Source of the DNA: Schistocerca nitens
Taxonomy: Eukaryota > Arthropoda > Insecta > Orthoptera > Acrididae
Assembly: GCF_023898315.1 (NCBI RefSeq)
Contig: NC_064614.1
Span: 495,272,109 to 495,336,108 of the forward strand
Reading direction: 5' to 3'
DNA length: 64,000 nucleotides
The notes under the pieces were generated by a model. It worked only from the letters and a program-made list of their open reading frames with translations, ran no database searches and had not been told where the DNA came from. Numbering within the stretch: position 1 is the stretch's first letter; each line of letters starts with the position of its first letter. Positions 19,784-29,411 of the stretch are shown piece after piece. The translations under genes were made by a program, and so were the position numbers.

Positions 19784-22330
19784 TTGTTGTTGTTGTTGTT
19801 GTGGTCTTCATTCCAGAGGCTGGTTTGATGCAGCTCTCCATGCTGCTCTATCCTGTGCAAGCGTCTTCATCTTCACATACCCACTGCAACCTACATCCTT
19901 CTGAATCTGCTCAGTGTATTCATCTCTTGGTCTCCCTCTACGATTTTTACCCTCCATGCTGCCCTCCAATATTAAATTGGTGATCCTTTGAGGCCTCAGA
20001 ACATGTCCTACCAAACGATCCCTTCTTCTAGTCAAGTTGTGACACAAATTCCTCTTCTCCCTAATTCTATTCAGTACCTACTCATTAGTTGCGTGATATA
20101 CCCATCTAATCTTCAGCATTCTTCTGTAGCACCACATTTCGAAAGCTTGTACTCTCTTCTTGTCTAAACTATTTATTGTCCATGGTTCACATCCATACAT
20201 GGCTACACTCCATACACATACTTTCAGAAACGACTTCTTGTTACTTAAATCTAGAGTCGATGTTAACAAATTTTTCTTCTTCAGGAACGGTTTTCTTGGC
20301 ATTTCCAGTCTACATGTTATATCCTCTCTATTTTGACCATCATCAGTAATTTTGCTCCCCAAATAAAAAACACATCCACTACTTTAAAGTGTCACATTTC
20401 CTTACCCAATTCCCTAAGCATCACCAGATTTAATTAGATTACTTCCATTATCCTCGTTTTGCTTTTGTTGATGTTCATCTTATATCCTCCTTTCAAGACA
20501 CTGTCCATTCCGTTGAACTGCTCTTCCAGGTCCTTTGCTGTATCTGAGAGAATTACAATATCATCAGCAAACCTCAAAGTTTTTATTTCTTCTCCATTGA
20601 TTTTAATTCCTACTCCAAATTTTTCTTTTGTTTCCTTTACTGCTTGCTCAATATACAGATTGAATAACATCGGGGATAGGCTACCACCCTGTCTCACTCC
20701 CTTTCCAACCACTGCTTCCATTTCATGCCCCTCGACTATTATAAATGCCCTCTGGTTTCTGTAGAAATTTTAAATAGCCTTTCGCTCCCTGTATTTGACA
20801 CCTGCCACCTTCAGAACTCGAATGAGAGTATTCCAGTCAGCGTTGTCAAAAGCTTTCTCTATGTCTACAAATGCTAGAAAGGTAGGTTTGCCTTTCCTTA
20901 ATCTGTTTTCTAAGATAAGTCGTAGGGTCATTATTGCCTCACGCGTTCCAATATTTCTGCTGAATCCGAACAGATCTTCCCCAAGGTCGGCTTCTACCAG
21001 TTCTTCCATTCGTCTGTAAAGAATTCGTGTCAGTATTTTGCTGTCGTGACTTATTAAGCTAATAGTTCGATAATTTTCACACCTGTCAACACCTGCTGTC
21101 TTTGGGATTGGAATTATTATATTCTTCTCTAAGTCTGAGGGTATTTCGACTGTCACATACATCTTGCTCACCAGATGGTGGAGTTTTGGCTGAGCTAGCT
21201 CTCCCAACACTATCAGTAGCTGTAACGGAATGTTGTCTATACCCGGGGCCTTGTTTTGACCTATGACTTTCAGTTTTCTGTCAAATTCTTCACGCAGTAT
21301 CATATCTCCCACTTCGTCTTCATCTGCGTCCTCTTCCATCTCCATAACATTGCCCTCAAGTAAACCGCCCTTGTATTGGCCCTCTCTATGCTACCCACAG
21401 CTCAGATTCACCTACTACTTCCTTCTCCTACTATCGAAATGCAGTCCCCCATGACTAATTAATTTTCGCCTTCCTTCACTATCTGAATAATTTCTTTTAT
21501 CCCATCATAGATTTCTTCAATCTCTTAGTCATCTGCGGAGCTAATTGGCATATAGACTTGTACTACTGTGGTAGGCGTGGGCTTCATGTCTATCTTGGCT
21601 ACAATAATGCGTTCACCATGCTGTCTGTAGTAGCTGACCCGCACTCCTATTTTTTTTTATTCATTATTAAACCTACTCCTGCATTACCCCTATTTGATTT
21701 TGTCTTTATAACCCTGATTTCACCTGACCAAAAGTCTTGTTCCTCCTGCCACCGAACTTCACTAATTCCCACTACACCTAACTTCAACCTATTTCCCTTT
21801 CTAAATTTTCTAACCTACCCGCCCGATTAAGGGATCTTACATTCCAAGCAGCGATCCGTAGAACGCCAGTTTTATTTCTCCTGATAACAATGTCCTCCTT
21901 AGTAGTCCCCGACCGGAGATCCGAATGGGGAACTATTTTACCTCTTTAATATTTTACCCAAGAGGACGCCATCATCATTTAACAATACAGTAAAGCTGCA
22001 TGCCTCGGCAAAAATTACGGCTGTAGTTTCTCCATGCTTTCAGCCGTTCCCAGTACCAGCACAGCAAGGCCGTTTTGGTTAGTGTTACAAGACCAGATCA
22101 GTCAAACATCCAGACTGTTGCCCCTGCAACTACTGAAACGGCGGCTGCCCCTCTCCAGAAACCACACGTTTGTCTGGCCTCTCAACAGATACCCCTCCGT
22201 TGTGGTTGCACGTACGGTACATCTATCTGTATCGCTGAGGCACGCAAGCCTCCCCACCTACAGCAAAGTCTATGGTCCATGGTCCATGGTTTATGGGGTG
22301 TTCTCCAGTTATGATAGAGATTTTCAATCG
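19784..22330 (-). mobile_element. RTE-type LINE with (CAA)n tail and internal deletion
   Basis: The 3' end on the minus strand is a CAACAACAACAACAAC tail (19784-19801), typical of RTE-like LINEs. Coding remnants run upward: C-terminal domain 20047-19808, RT 21345-20078, endonuclease start near 21880 (IAAWNVRSLNRAGRLENL), and a GC-richer 5' region to about 22330. The endonuclease and RT pieces nearly abut at 21350-21450, whereas a complete element should have several hundred bases of endonuclease C-terminus and linker there. An internal deletion is likely. Confidence 0.85.
19808..21345 (-). pseudogene. RTE-type LINE reverse transcriptase, frameshifted
   Basis: Four consecutive minus-strand frames cover one RT. 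Frame 21345-20770 has NKAPGIDNIPLQLLIVLG and FLAFVDIEKAFDNADWNTL (motif A). Frame 20721-20434 has VGKGVRQGGSLSPMLFNLYI (motif B) and LRFADDIVILSDTAKDL (motif C, catalytic DD). Frame 20362-20078 has the thumb region ending VAMYGCEPWTINSLDKKR and FEMWCYRRMLKI. Frame 20047-19808 has RRDRLVGHVLRP and GKNRRGRPRDEY. Stops near 20765, 20400 and 20060 separate them, so no active enzyme is made. Confidence 0.88.
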
Positions 22331-22449
22331 TCACGAAGTCGATAATCCTTTATAAAATACTTCAAAATGCAGGGAAACTCATTGTGATACAGAAAATCTA
22401 GAATAAGGACAAATTGTTAAACCAGATGGATGTAGAAGAATAAAACAAA

Positions 22450-22651
22450 TGGCTCTGAGCACTATGGGACTTAACAGCTATGGTCATCAGTCCCCTAGAA
22501 CTTAGAACTACTTAAACCTAACTAACCTAAGGACATCACACAACACCCAGTCATCACGAGGCAGAGAAAATCCCTAACCCCGCCGGGAATCGAACCCGGG
22601 AACCCGGGCGCGGGAAGCGAGAACGCTACCGCACGACCACGAGATGCGGAA
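22450..22651 (-). mobile_element. SINE-C: different tRNA head on the SINE-A tail
   Basis: The minus strand has a head with TGGTCGTGCGGTAGCGTTC (A box) and CCCGGGTTCGATTCCCGG (B box), then GATTTTCTCTGCCTCGTGAT, followed by the same tail as SINE-A (TTAGGTTAGTTAGGTTTAAG, GGGGACTGATGACC, TGCTCAGAGCC). The target duplication AATAAAACAAATG is exact (22439-22451, 22652-22664). Confidence 0.88.
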
Positions 22652-22956
22652 AATAAAACAAATGATATGTGCTATGAAACCTACGTCTACACTATGACAC
22701 GTAGCATTTCAGGATAGCTGCTAGATGTGGAAACAAAGAAGATTAACGAGAGCCATTGCAAAATTATGATCTGTTGCAAAATTAATTTTGAGTGAGTTCA
22801 CTTACTGTAATATGTTTTACGTGAGTGTAAGTTAATGAACTAAGCTTCACAGAAAACTTAAGTTGAGTGAAAATTTGGCATAGAGTTGCACAACAGTATC
22901 TTCAGTGCTAAGGAAACATTGTTGTAATATGGACTAGATGACTGCTGTATTACGTT

Positions 22957-23105
22957 TCATCTACATCTGCAGTCATACTCCGCAAGCCACCATACGGTTC
23001 ATGGAGATGGGTACCTTGTACCACCAATAGTCATTCTCTTTCCTTTCCACTCGCAAATGGAGTGAGGGAAAAGCGACCGTGTATGTGCCACTGTATGAAA
23101 GAAAC
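22957..23105 (-). mobile_element. LINE 3'-end fragment
   Basis: The minus strand ends GATGTAGATG, the same tail as the LINE at 12318, preceded by TGGCTTGCGGAGTATGAC and a GGTACAAGGTACCC block known to me from a common locust LINE 3' UTR. Only about 150 bp remain. Confidence 0.6.
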
Positions 23106-23395
23106 AGGTATATGTTTATAGCATATCTAAGACTTCCTTTTCTTCTGTGTTTTAAGGTGAAATTAATGAACATGCCAGATGTTTCCGGGTTTATGTTCTT
23201 GTGCCAACACTGTATTGCTGAAGGGTGGCGCGTAATTTATTTTCTGAAAACGTATAATTTTGACAGAATCTTTATTTCTTTCTTTTAAGGTCATGATTTA
23301 CACGCTAAATCTTCTGACACATTCTTCTATCGATATTATTGTCATCGATGTTCTCCCCTTAATTTTTCATGGTCATCCCACTTTTCTACTCTGAT

Positions 23396-23398
<3 letters not shown>

Positions 23399-23439
<41 letters not shown>

Positions 23440-23452
23440 ACACACACACACA
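23399..23452. repeat. (CA)n microsatellite with one interruption
   Basis: About 27 dinucleotides with one CATA interruption. Confidence 0.95.
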
Positions 23453-23561
23453 AGCACACACAAAATTACTTTCAATATTGTCAATCAGGAAAACAATAAA
23501 TAGCATTAAAGTAATAGCAGTCGCAAGTTGATGTAAGCAATTGGCCAGTTCATTAAAATAT

Positions 23562-23888
23562 TAAAAAAAAAAATAGTTGCCGGAACAGGCCTTGAAGGCC
23601 CAACGGTACCGACCGGCTGCCGTGTCATCCTCAGGCCTTAGGGCTCACCGGATGTGTACAGGGACGGGCATGTGGTCAGCACACCACTCAACCGGCCGTT
23701 GCCAGTTTTCATGTCCGGTGCCGCCACTTCCATATCAAGTAGCTTCTCAGTTGGCCTCACTAGAGCTGAACGCATCCCGCTTGCCAACAACATCCGGCAT
23801 ACCCAGACCGTGATCCATCCAAGCCCAACAGCGCTTAACTTCGGTGATCTGACGGGAACGTGTTACCACTGCGGCAAGACGTTGGCAT
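23562..23888 (-). mobile_element. 5S rRNA-derived SINE
   Basis: On the minus strand GTTCCCGTCAGATCACCGAA and GTTAAGCGCTGTTGGGC match the start and internal promoter region of 5S rRNA, diverging further in. The body contains GTGGTGTGCTGACCACATGC and ATGACACGGCAGCCGGTCGG and the element ends in a T-rich run at 23562-23573. The 5S similarity is partial, so this is a SINE of the 5S-derived class rather than a 5S gene. The family recurs at 44168. Confidence 0.85.
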
Positions 23889-24448
23889 AGAAGTATAAGT
23901 AAGTAAAAATATAACTTCGTGCTTTCTAAACAACTATTTTCAGGAAAATGCACATGAGATACGTGCAAAGAAATGAGAAATTTTACTTTTTATGTAGCTA
24001 GAAGGAAGGAAAGCAGCTGTTTTACGGTAACAATTTCGTAGAATATTTCATTCCAGTCACTCTTTTAATAGTGACTACATTATGATCTGATCATTTTATA
24101 ACTTATTCGTTTTCCATCTTCCGATACACATCACCATAAGAATAAGAATACCTTAACAAATAGAATTCCTTTTATTAGGTGAGGTGTTCTGATTCTTGTA
24201 GAAAACCTATTCTTCCAAAACGATTCAGATTTAATGTCGTTGCAATTTAAGGCGATTAATGTTATACGTATGGTTGAGAACAAATATTCACTTAAAATAT
24301 GAGATTATCTCATGTTATAATGTTGAAACCAACCGGTAAGAAACTATAATTCTATGAAATTTCAAATTTACAAACTGAAGCACTTCATTCATTTTAATTA
24401 AACTCTTTTATTCACAAATGTCTTGATCCCATTTAGCAGATATGTTTA
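23889..24448. other. Unclassified AT-rich sequence
   Basis: No gene or recognised repeat. Short frames only. Confidence 0.4.
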
Positions 24449-24504
24449 CTGATAAAATTCGCTACATTTGTAAAATTTATTTCTAAAAAGCAAAACACTA
24501 TCCA

Positions 24505-24531
24505 GTTTCAGGACGTATGTCCTATCTTCAG
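24505..24531 (-). ncRNA. Hammerhead-like ribozyme core (left arm)
   Basis: The minus strand reads CTGAAGA, then a stem AGGAC / GTCCT closed by a four-base loop, then GAAAC. CUGANGA, stem II and GAAA are the conserved hammerhead core. Such motifs are known in Penelope-like retroelements. I did not verify stems I and III or a cleavage site. Confidence 0.5.
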
Positions 24532-24798
24532 GTGCACCTGCAAAATTTTAAATGAATAATAATACCTATCCACATGGTTAAAATAATCAGAGCGAAACTG
24601 AACTGACAGGAATTCTTAGAAAAAAACCCTATGTGTACATTAATATGTGAGTCCACAAAGACGCATAACTAAAGTTAACTTTTGTGAACTAACATTTTAA
24701 TGTACGTATAAGGGTTTTTTCTAAGAATTTCTACTGGTTTTGTTTAGCTTTGATTGTATTAATCATGTGGATAGATATTATTTTTCATTTAAAATATT

Positions 24799-24839
24799 GC
24801 ACTAGAAGATGGGACATATGTCCTGAAACCGGTTAGTGC
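24799..24839 (+). ncRNA. Hammerhead-like ribozyme core (right arm)
   Basis: GCACTA (24799) and TAGTGC (24834) pair and enclose AGAAGA, a stem GGGAC / GTCCT around ATAT, and GAAACC. The first conserved block is changed (CTAGAAGA instead of CTGAAGA), so this arm may be inactive even if the left one is not. Confidence 0.4.
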
Positions 24840-24904
24840 TTTCCTTTTTAGCAATAAACAATTTTTACAACTGTAGCGGATTTTTATCATTGGCAGTGAG
24901 TAAC

Positions 24905-25600
24905 AGTTGTGGATGTACCGTCGACAGAAATGTCTGAGAGATGTTTCAATTAATTAGTTTCGACTCTATGAGGCATTATTAGAACGAATAATCCAATCTC
25001 GTTGCGGAAGTAACACACCCAGGTATCGTCAAGCACTCATTGTGGGCACTTAAAACCCGAACATCGTTTAATTTTAAAGGTTCACAATAAGTGCCTGGTG
25101 ATTTTCTTTGACGAGTTACTTCTATAACAATATATCAGATTTTTAGCTCTGATTGTGATTCATAGATGAACCGTAACTGTAACATATCTGCCAATTTCTA
25201 TCAAGACATTTGTGAAAGAATGGCGTCTTACTTTGGTTTCACAGTGAACTAAAAGTACTTCTCTTCCGCCGTTGGCCAATTATTCCTTACAGACGGCAGC
25301 TGAATCTCCATGAACATGATAGATGGTAAGCAATAAAGCGTATATGTAGAGTGCAGGCAGAATAACGTGGCGAGTAGATGCGCAATCAACAGGGAAAACC
25401 TGGTGGAAGCCGTACTGCTAGGGTAGGGATTACGGGGAGGCGCTGTAGGGGATGTGATGAGCGCTCGAGGGGAAACGCCATTCCAAACTGAAGCCCACAC
25501 TCACATTTTTTGTAAATATTAAGTGGAGCCCCTCCACGCCCACATTCGCGTGGTACCTATTCAAGAAGACCTGTCATCTCTGCTTTGGTTAGTATCTACA
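24905..25600. other. Unclassified sequence
   Basis: No supported gene. A minus-strand CTCATAGAGTCGAAACTAA near 24955-24980 echoes the Penelope-like motif. Elsewhere nothing is recognised. Confidence 0.35.
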
Positions 25601-25699
25601 TACAGGGTGACAATTGTTGAACTATATGAAGGAAAACGTAAATTAGTTACAAACTTCGGCGTGCACCAACTTCATTCAACATGTGAACGTCACTACAGA

Positions 25700-26470
25700 T
25701 ATTCGGATTTAGGTTACGACATGTTCGATATGCCTGCCATCAAATGGCTCTGAGCACTATGGGACTTAACTTCTGAGGTCATCGGTCCCCTAGAACTTAG
25801 CACTACTTAAACATAACTAACCTAAGGACATCACACACACCCATGCCCGAGGCAGGATTCGAACCTGCGACCGTAGCGGCCGCGCGGTTCCAGACTGTAG
25901 CTCCTAGAAACGCTCGGCCACCCCGGCCGGCCTGTCTGCCGTCGTTGGCGACGATGTGGAGCAGACGAAAAGCGAATTTCTGCAAGACCTGCTGAAGTGT
26001 TGAAACATCGATGCTGTCGATGACCTCCTGAATGGCTGTTTTCAGCTCAGCAATGGTTTTGAGGTTATTGCTGTACACCTTTCTTTAATATAACCCCACG
26101 AAAAGGAGTCGCATGTGTTCAGATCCGAAGAATGTGGCGGCCAATCGAGGCCACGCCAGTGGCCTCTGGGGACTCCAGAGCCAGAATGTGGTCCCAAAAG
26201 TGCTCCTCCAGGACAGCAAACACTCTACTGCTTCGATAGGGTCTTACATGAACCATATCTTGTCGAAATCATGGTTACTGTGGATAACAGGGATGAAATC
26301 ATCTTCAAAACCTTCAGACATCTTTCGCTAGTCATGGTGCCATCAAGGAAAATCGCATCGACTGGAAACTGCATACAGTATAGTCAGCCGTTGAGGATGA
26401 AGAGACTTCTTAATCGCGAAATGCGGTTTCTGAGTCCTCCAAATGCGCTAACTTTGCTTATTGACGAACC
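25700..26470 (-). pseudogene. Mariner-like transposase remnant
   Basis: Minus-strand frames give WPPHSSDLNTCDSFSWGYIK (about 26145), a version of the WPPRSPDL..CDFFLWGYLK motif with the third catalytic D, then NNLKTIAELKTAIQEVIDS and LQKFAFRLLHIVANDGRQ. The C-terminus NDGRHIEHV is completed after the SINE near 25725. Frameshifts and the SINE break it. Confidence 0.8.
25742..25932 (-). mobile_element. SINE-A inside the mariner transposase
   Basis: Full-length SINE-A on the minus strand (GGCCGGCCGGGGTGGCCGAG head, GGTTCGAATCC B box). The flanking duplication is TGCCTGCCATC (25731-25741) against TGTCTGCCGTC (25933-25943), 9 of 11, so this insertion is older than those with exact duplications. 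Confidence 0.88.
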
Positions 26471-26486
26471 CACCCAAATGAAAGTG

Positions 26487-26671
26487 TTCGTATATCCATA
26501 ATTGAAATGGACGATTTGGGACGTCAGCTAGTATAATATAATATATTGACAGCACACATACGGTTGCTGTCAACAAGTATGGGCCTTAAGATGATGTTGT
26601 AACAACATCGAAACTAGTCGCCAATAAAACCAACACCTTAATACAGCTGGGGGAATTTCTTCATTTTTTAA
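26487..26671. mobile_element. 185-bp retroposon with Penelope-like motif and 12-bp TSD
   Basis: The insert is bounded by the exact duplication CAAATGAAAGTG (26475-26486 and 26672-26683), showing target-duplicating insertion into the mariner element. It contains CTTAAGA (26585), an 8-bp stem GATGTTGT / ACAACATC and GAAAC (26610-26614), then CCAATAAAACC. The core resembles a hammerhead with one change in the first block. I read it as a truncated Penelope-like element. Confidence 0.6.
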
Positions 26672-26828
26672 CAAATGAAAGTGCGCTTCGACGCTAAACC
26701 AAATCGTATATAACGCACTAATTCCCGCCATGCCCCGCGGCCAACCGCGCAGTTTGAACGTCCCAACGCAAACCGTTCAGAAGTTATGACGATTTTATTT
26801 CATATAGTTCAATAATTGTCACCCCGTA

Positions 26829-27988
26829 AAAAGAACTCCGCTAAAATGCAACAAAAGCAGCGATTTATTTTCGTCTGGTTTGTCGACCACTTGGAACTAT
26901 CAGAAAGGCGTCATGAGTGGCGAATTTTTGTGTAAAACCTACACATTTCTCTTGTTCCCATCTTAAAATTTGCTTCTTCTGCCAAAACATAGCGGATTTT
27001 ACATAGTGTCACCTCACTAACATGTACAGCCGCAGTTGCGAGAGAACTCCGAAACAGTGGTCTATTAAGTTTGTTAAGTAAGGAACTGAGGAAAAGTGAG
27101 GTCAATTGCTTATAAAAAAGCACGTAATCGGTACAAAATAAACGTGTTACGTCTTCGCTTATGTTGTTACAAAACCCATAGCATTTCTCGTTTCACCAGC
27201 TATCCATGGGCCTTATAAATTACATTCTTTCAAAGAAAAAGTCTATAGTTAGTGGAATAACAAGGTAGGTAATGAAGTTTTGCATAGTAACCATATGGAA
27301 AAATACTTTCCTCTTTGCATGCTATCATTTGCCAAAGTCTCACTTCGACCTCTCAAACCGTTTATGAAATATGACGAATGTTGTGGATATTTCGCTATGG
27401 CTTTATCGATGGGAAACGTCATCGCAGATGAGTGTATCACGTCAAATCAATTTTCTTGATATTGGGGACAGATGGAGACCTCCACCCAAGTCTAAAGAAA
27501 AATTCAATACATTAGCTGAATTTCATACGCGGCAACGTATTATGTAATATGCACGAAACGCAAAATCACAGTGACCCCTTCTTTTCATTGCTAATCTTTT
27601 CAAATTTCATGCAGTGTCTTACTTACATGCAAGTATCACAATAGCTATGATCATTAACGAAATGGTGGGCACATCGTTATGAATCTGACATAAAGCCACA
27701 AGTACGTCAACAAAGAATTTTTTTACGAATAGTTACTGTAAAATCGTTTTAGAAAGACTGCAGGGCGTGCGCCTCGATTCTATCATTCCCGACTGCCCAG
27801 AAAGGGGCAAACACTGTTAGCCTCCCTTTCCGAACGAACGAATGAACTCGCCCAGGTCTTCGGACGTAAACTGGTCACTGCGCACCGACCACAATATCCA
27901 GCGACCACTGTGGCTTTCTACTTAAGGGCGATCTGAACATTGATGCCTAGGTAACCAGTGTGCGTGAGTATATTTGGGGATGGCGTAC
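26829..27988. other. Unclassified sequence, possibly intronic
   Basis: No repeat family or gene recognised. If the exon at 27989-28108 is real, this stretch is the start of its intron. Confidence 0.35.
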
Positions 27989-28108
27989 CTTGACCTTGCC
28001 ATCGTCTCCGCCGCTATAGAGCCTGCCGTTGCCGAAGATGATGGTGGAGACGTCGGTGAGGTGGCGGTCCTGCTCGGACACGGAGGCGGTGACGCTGATC
28101 CCGTGCAT
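27989..28108 (-). CDS. Candidate host exon: WD40-like blade, partial
   Basis: On the minus strand an ATG at 28108 opens 40 codons ending AAG before GTACGC, a possible splice donor, in phase 0. The peptide includes DVSTIIFGNGRLYSGGDDGK, a good match to the second half of a WD40 blade (usually followed by VKVWD, and here VK directly precedes the splice). About 37 of 40 codons end in G or C, in a window that is AT-rich, which strongly suggests selection on coding sequence. An in-frame TAG lies 60 bases upstream of the ATG. It could be a first exon behind the TATA/initiator at 28120-28154, or an internal exon whose acceptor I cannot place. The parent gene is not identified. The other exons are not visible in this window. 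Confidence 0.5.
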
Positions 28109-28119
28109 GCTGGCGGGGC

Positions 28120-28154
28120 ACTGACGCGACCGCAGGGACGTTCGCCTATTTATA
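28120..28154 (-). promoter_or_regulatory. TATA box and arthropod initiator
   Basis: The minus strand has TATAAATAG (28154-28146) and TCAGT (28124-28120). The initiator A lies 32 bases after the first T of the TATA box, the canonical spacing, and the ATG follows 14 bases after the presumed start. The same TATA element reads TATTTATA on the plus strand with a TCAGT 26 bases on. Confidence 0.45.
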
Positions 28155-28539
28155 GGAGGGAGCCTCTAGGTCAGTGCCGGAGCACGCCCTGCGTGGGTTG
28201 CTGCCGGACCGAAATATCCCGGGGCGGCGAGGGGAGCGGCCCGCAGGCGTCTCCGGCGGCTTCTGGAGAACTCTCGGCCCTGTCACTGGCTTCGGGAGGG
28301 GTCTAGGACCTCGAGGCGGCAGACGTCTGCTTCAAGGTGCAGTGTGCACCACTGTCGTACACTGAAGATGTTTTGGAAAGAGTACTGGAAACGGATTAAC
28401 TGAGATGGACGTTAACAATCGAAGTCTCAAGGTGATCAGTTGAATTTGTTATAACTGTGCAACACAGAAAGCCTGATGTTTCACTCAGTCACAGTGTGTA
28501 CCTACCAATACAGACAGGTACTGCACGCCACAGCCCAGC
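28155..28539. other. CpG-rich flank of the candidate promoter
   Basis: 28180-28330 is strongly GC- and CpG-rich. I see no second exon. The overlapping plus-strand frame at 27974-28306 is a shadow of the high-GC3 exon on the other strand. Confidence 0.4.
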
Positions 28540-28552
28540 GCTGTCGATAATC

Positions 28553-28750
28553 AAAAATGGTTCAAATGGCTCTGAGCACTATGGGACTCAACTGCTGTGG
28601 TCATCAGTCCCCTACAACTTAGAACTACTTAAACCTAACTAACCTAAGGACATCACACACATCCATGCCCGAGGTAGGATTCGAACCTGCGACCGTAGCA
28701 GTCGCACGGTTCCGGACTGCGCGCCTAGAATCGCGAGACCACCGCGACCG
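28553..28750 (-). mobile_element. SINE-A with exact 13-bp TSD
   Basis: Minus-strand SINE-A (CGGTCGCGGTGGTCTCGCGA head, GGTTCGAATCC) ending in TTTGAACCATTTTT. The duplication GCTGTCGATAATC is exact at 28540-28552 and 28751-28763, pointing to a fairly recent insertion. Confidence 0.93.
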
Positions 28751-29411
28751 GCTGTCGATAATCGAAGAACTACATCTTTGACACTTCGACTAACAGTTCT
28801 TGATGTAGCCTTCAGACCGAAGACTGCTTAGATGCAGCGTACTACGCTAGTATATCCCGTGCAAACATCTCTGAACGACTATTGCAGCCTACATCCATTT
28901 GAACTTGCTTACTGTATCTTGCCTAGATCTTGCTCTACAACTTTGACCCCTCCCTCTCCACCCACTCTTCTTTGATGTGTCAGGATATGTCCTCTCAACC
29001 GATTCCATATATTACTCAAGTTGTGTCATAAATTTCTTTTCCCCAGTTCGATGCAGTGCCTCCTCAATGGTTATTCGATCTACCAATCTAATCTCGCGCA
29101 TTCCTCTGCAGCAGCACATTCCAAAAGCTTATATTTCCTTATTGTCTGAACTGCTTATCGTAAACGCCTTACTTCCGTATACAGTTACACTCTAGACAAA
29201 TATCTTTACAAAGACCTCATAACTAGCGCCTACTTAGCACTAAGTGTCTACGGACGTAGTTCTTGTCTGGTGTCATTGTTATACATTATATGCAAAGCTC
29301 TCCTTGTGAATCAGTTTATTATTGAATACGGTATCAAAATGCCAAGAGTATTTCCAGAGATTAGCCTTCATATACATACAGAAAAACGTGGCAGGGGGCT
29401 TTTAATTTATA

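Larger units (their letters stand above)
24449..24893. repeat. Large palindrome of two Penelope-like arms
   Basis: The left arm from about 24449 (CTGATAAAATTCGCTAC) to 24676 is the reverse complement, at roughly 80% identity, of the right arm to about 24893 (GTAGCGGATTTTTATCA). Matching blocks include TATCCACATG, TTCTTAGAAAAAA and GGACRTATGTCC. The centre is AAAGTTAACTTT at 24671-24682. Each arm carries a hammerhead-like core. This is a head-to-head pair of the same repeat or a foldback element. Confidence 0.75.
25603..26826 (-). mobile_element. Mariner-superfamily element with two nested retroposons
   Basis: The left end CAGGGTGACAATTGTTGAAC and the right end (other strand CGGGGTGACAATTATTGAAC) are inverted repeats extending to ACTATATGAA, with TA at 25601-25602 and 26827-26828. 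A SINE sits at 25742-25932 and a 185-bp retroposon at 26487-26671, both with target duplications. Removing them leaves about 1 kb. Confidence 0.85.

Noticed and set aside
22230..22300. Tandem CCATGG(T) text as a satellite
   Set aside because: Only three short repeats; it lies in the 5' part of the RTE LINE.
7381..23452. CA runs at 7381, 19175 and 23399 as CRISPR or satellite arrays
   Set aside because: They are simple dinucleotide microsatellites without spacers.
27974..28306. 110-codon plus-strand frame
   Set aside because: It is the antisense shadow of the GC3-rich exon on the minus strand; its composition follows from that.
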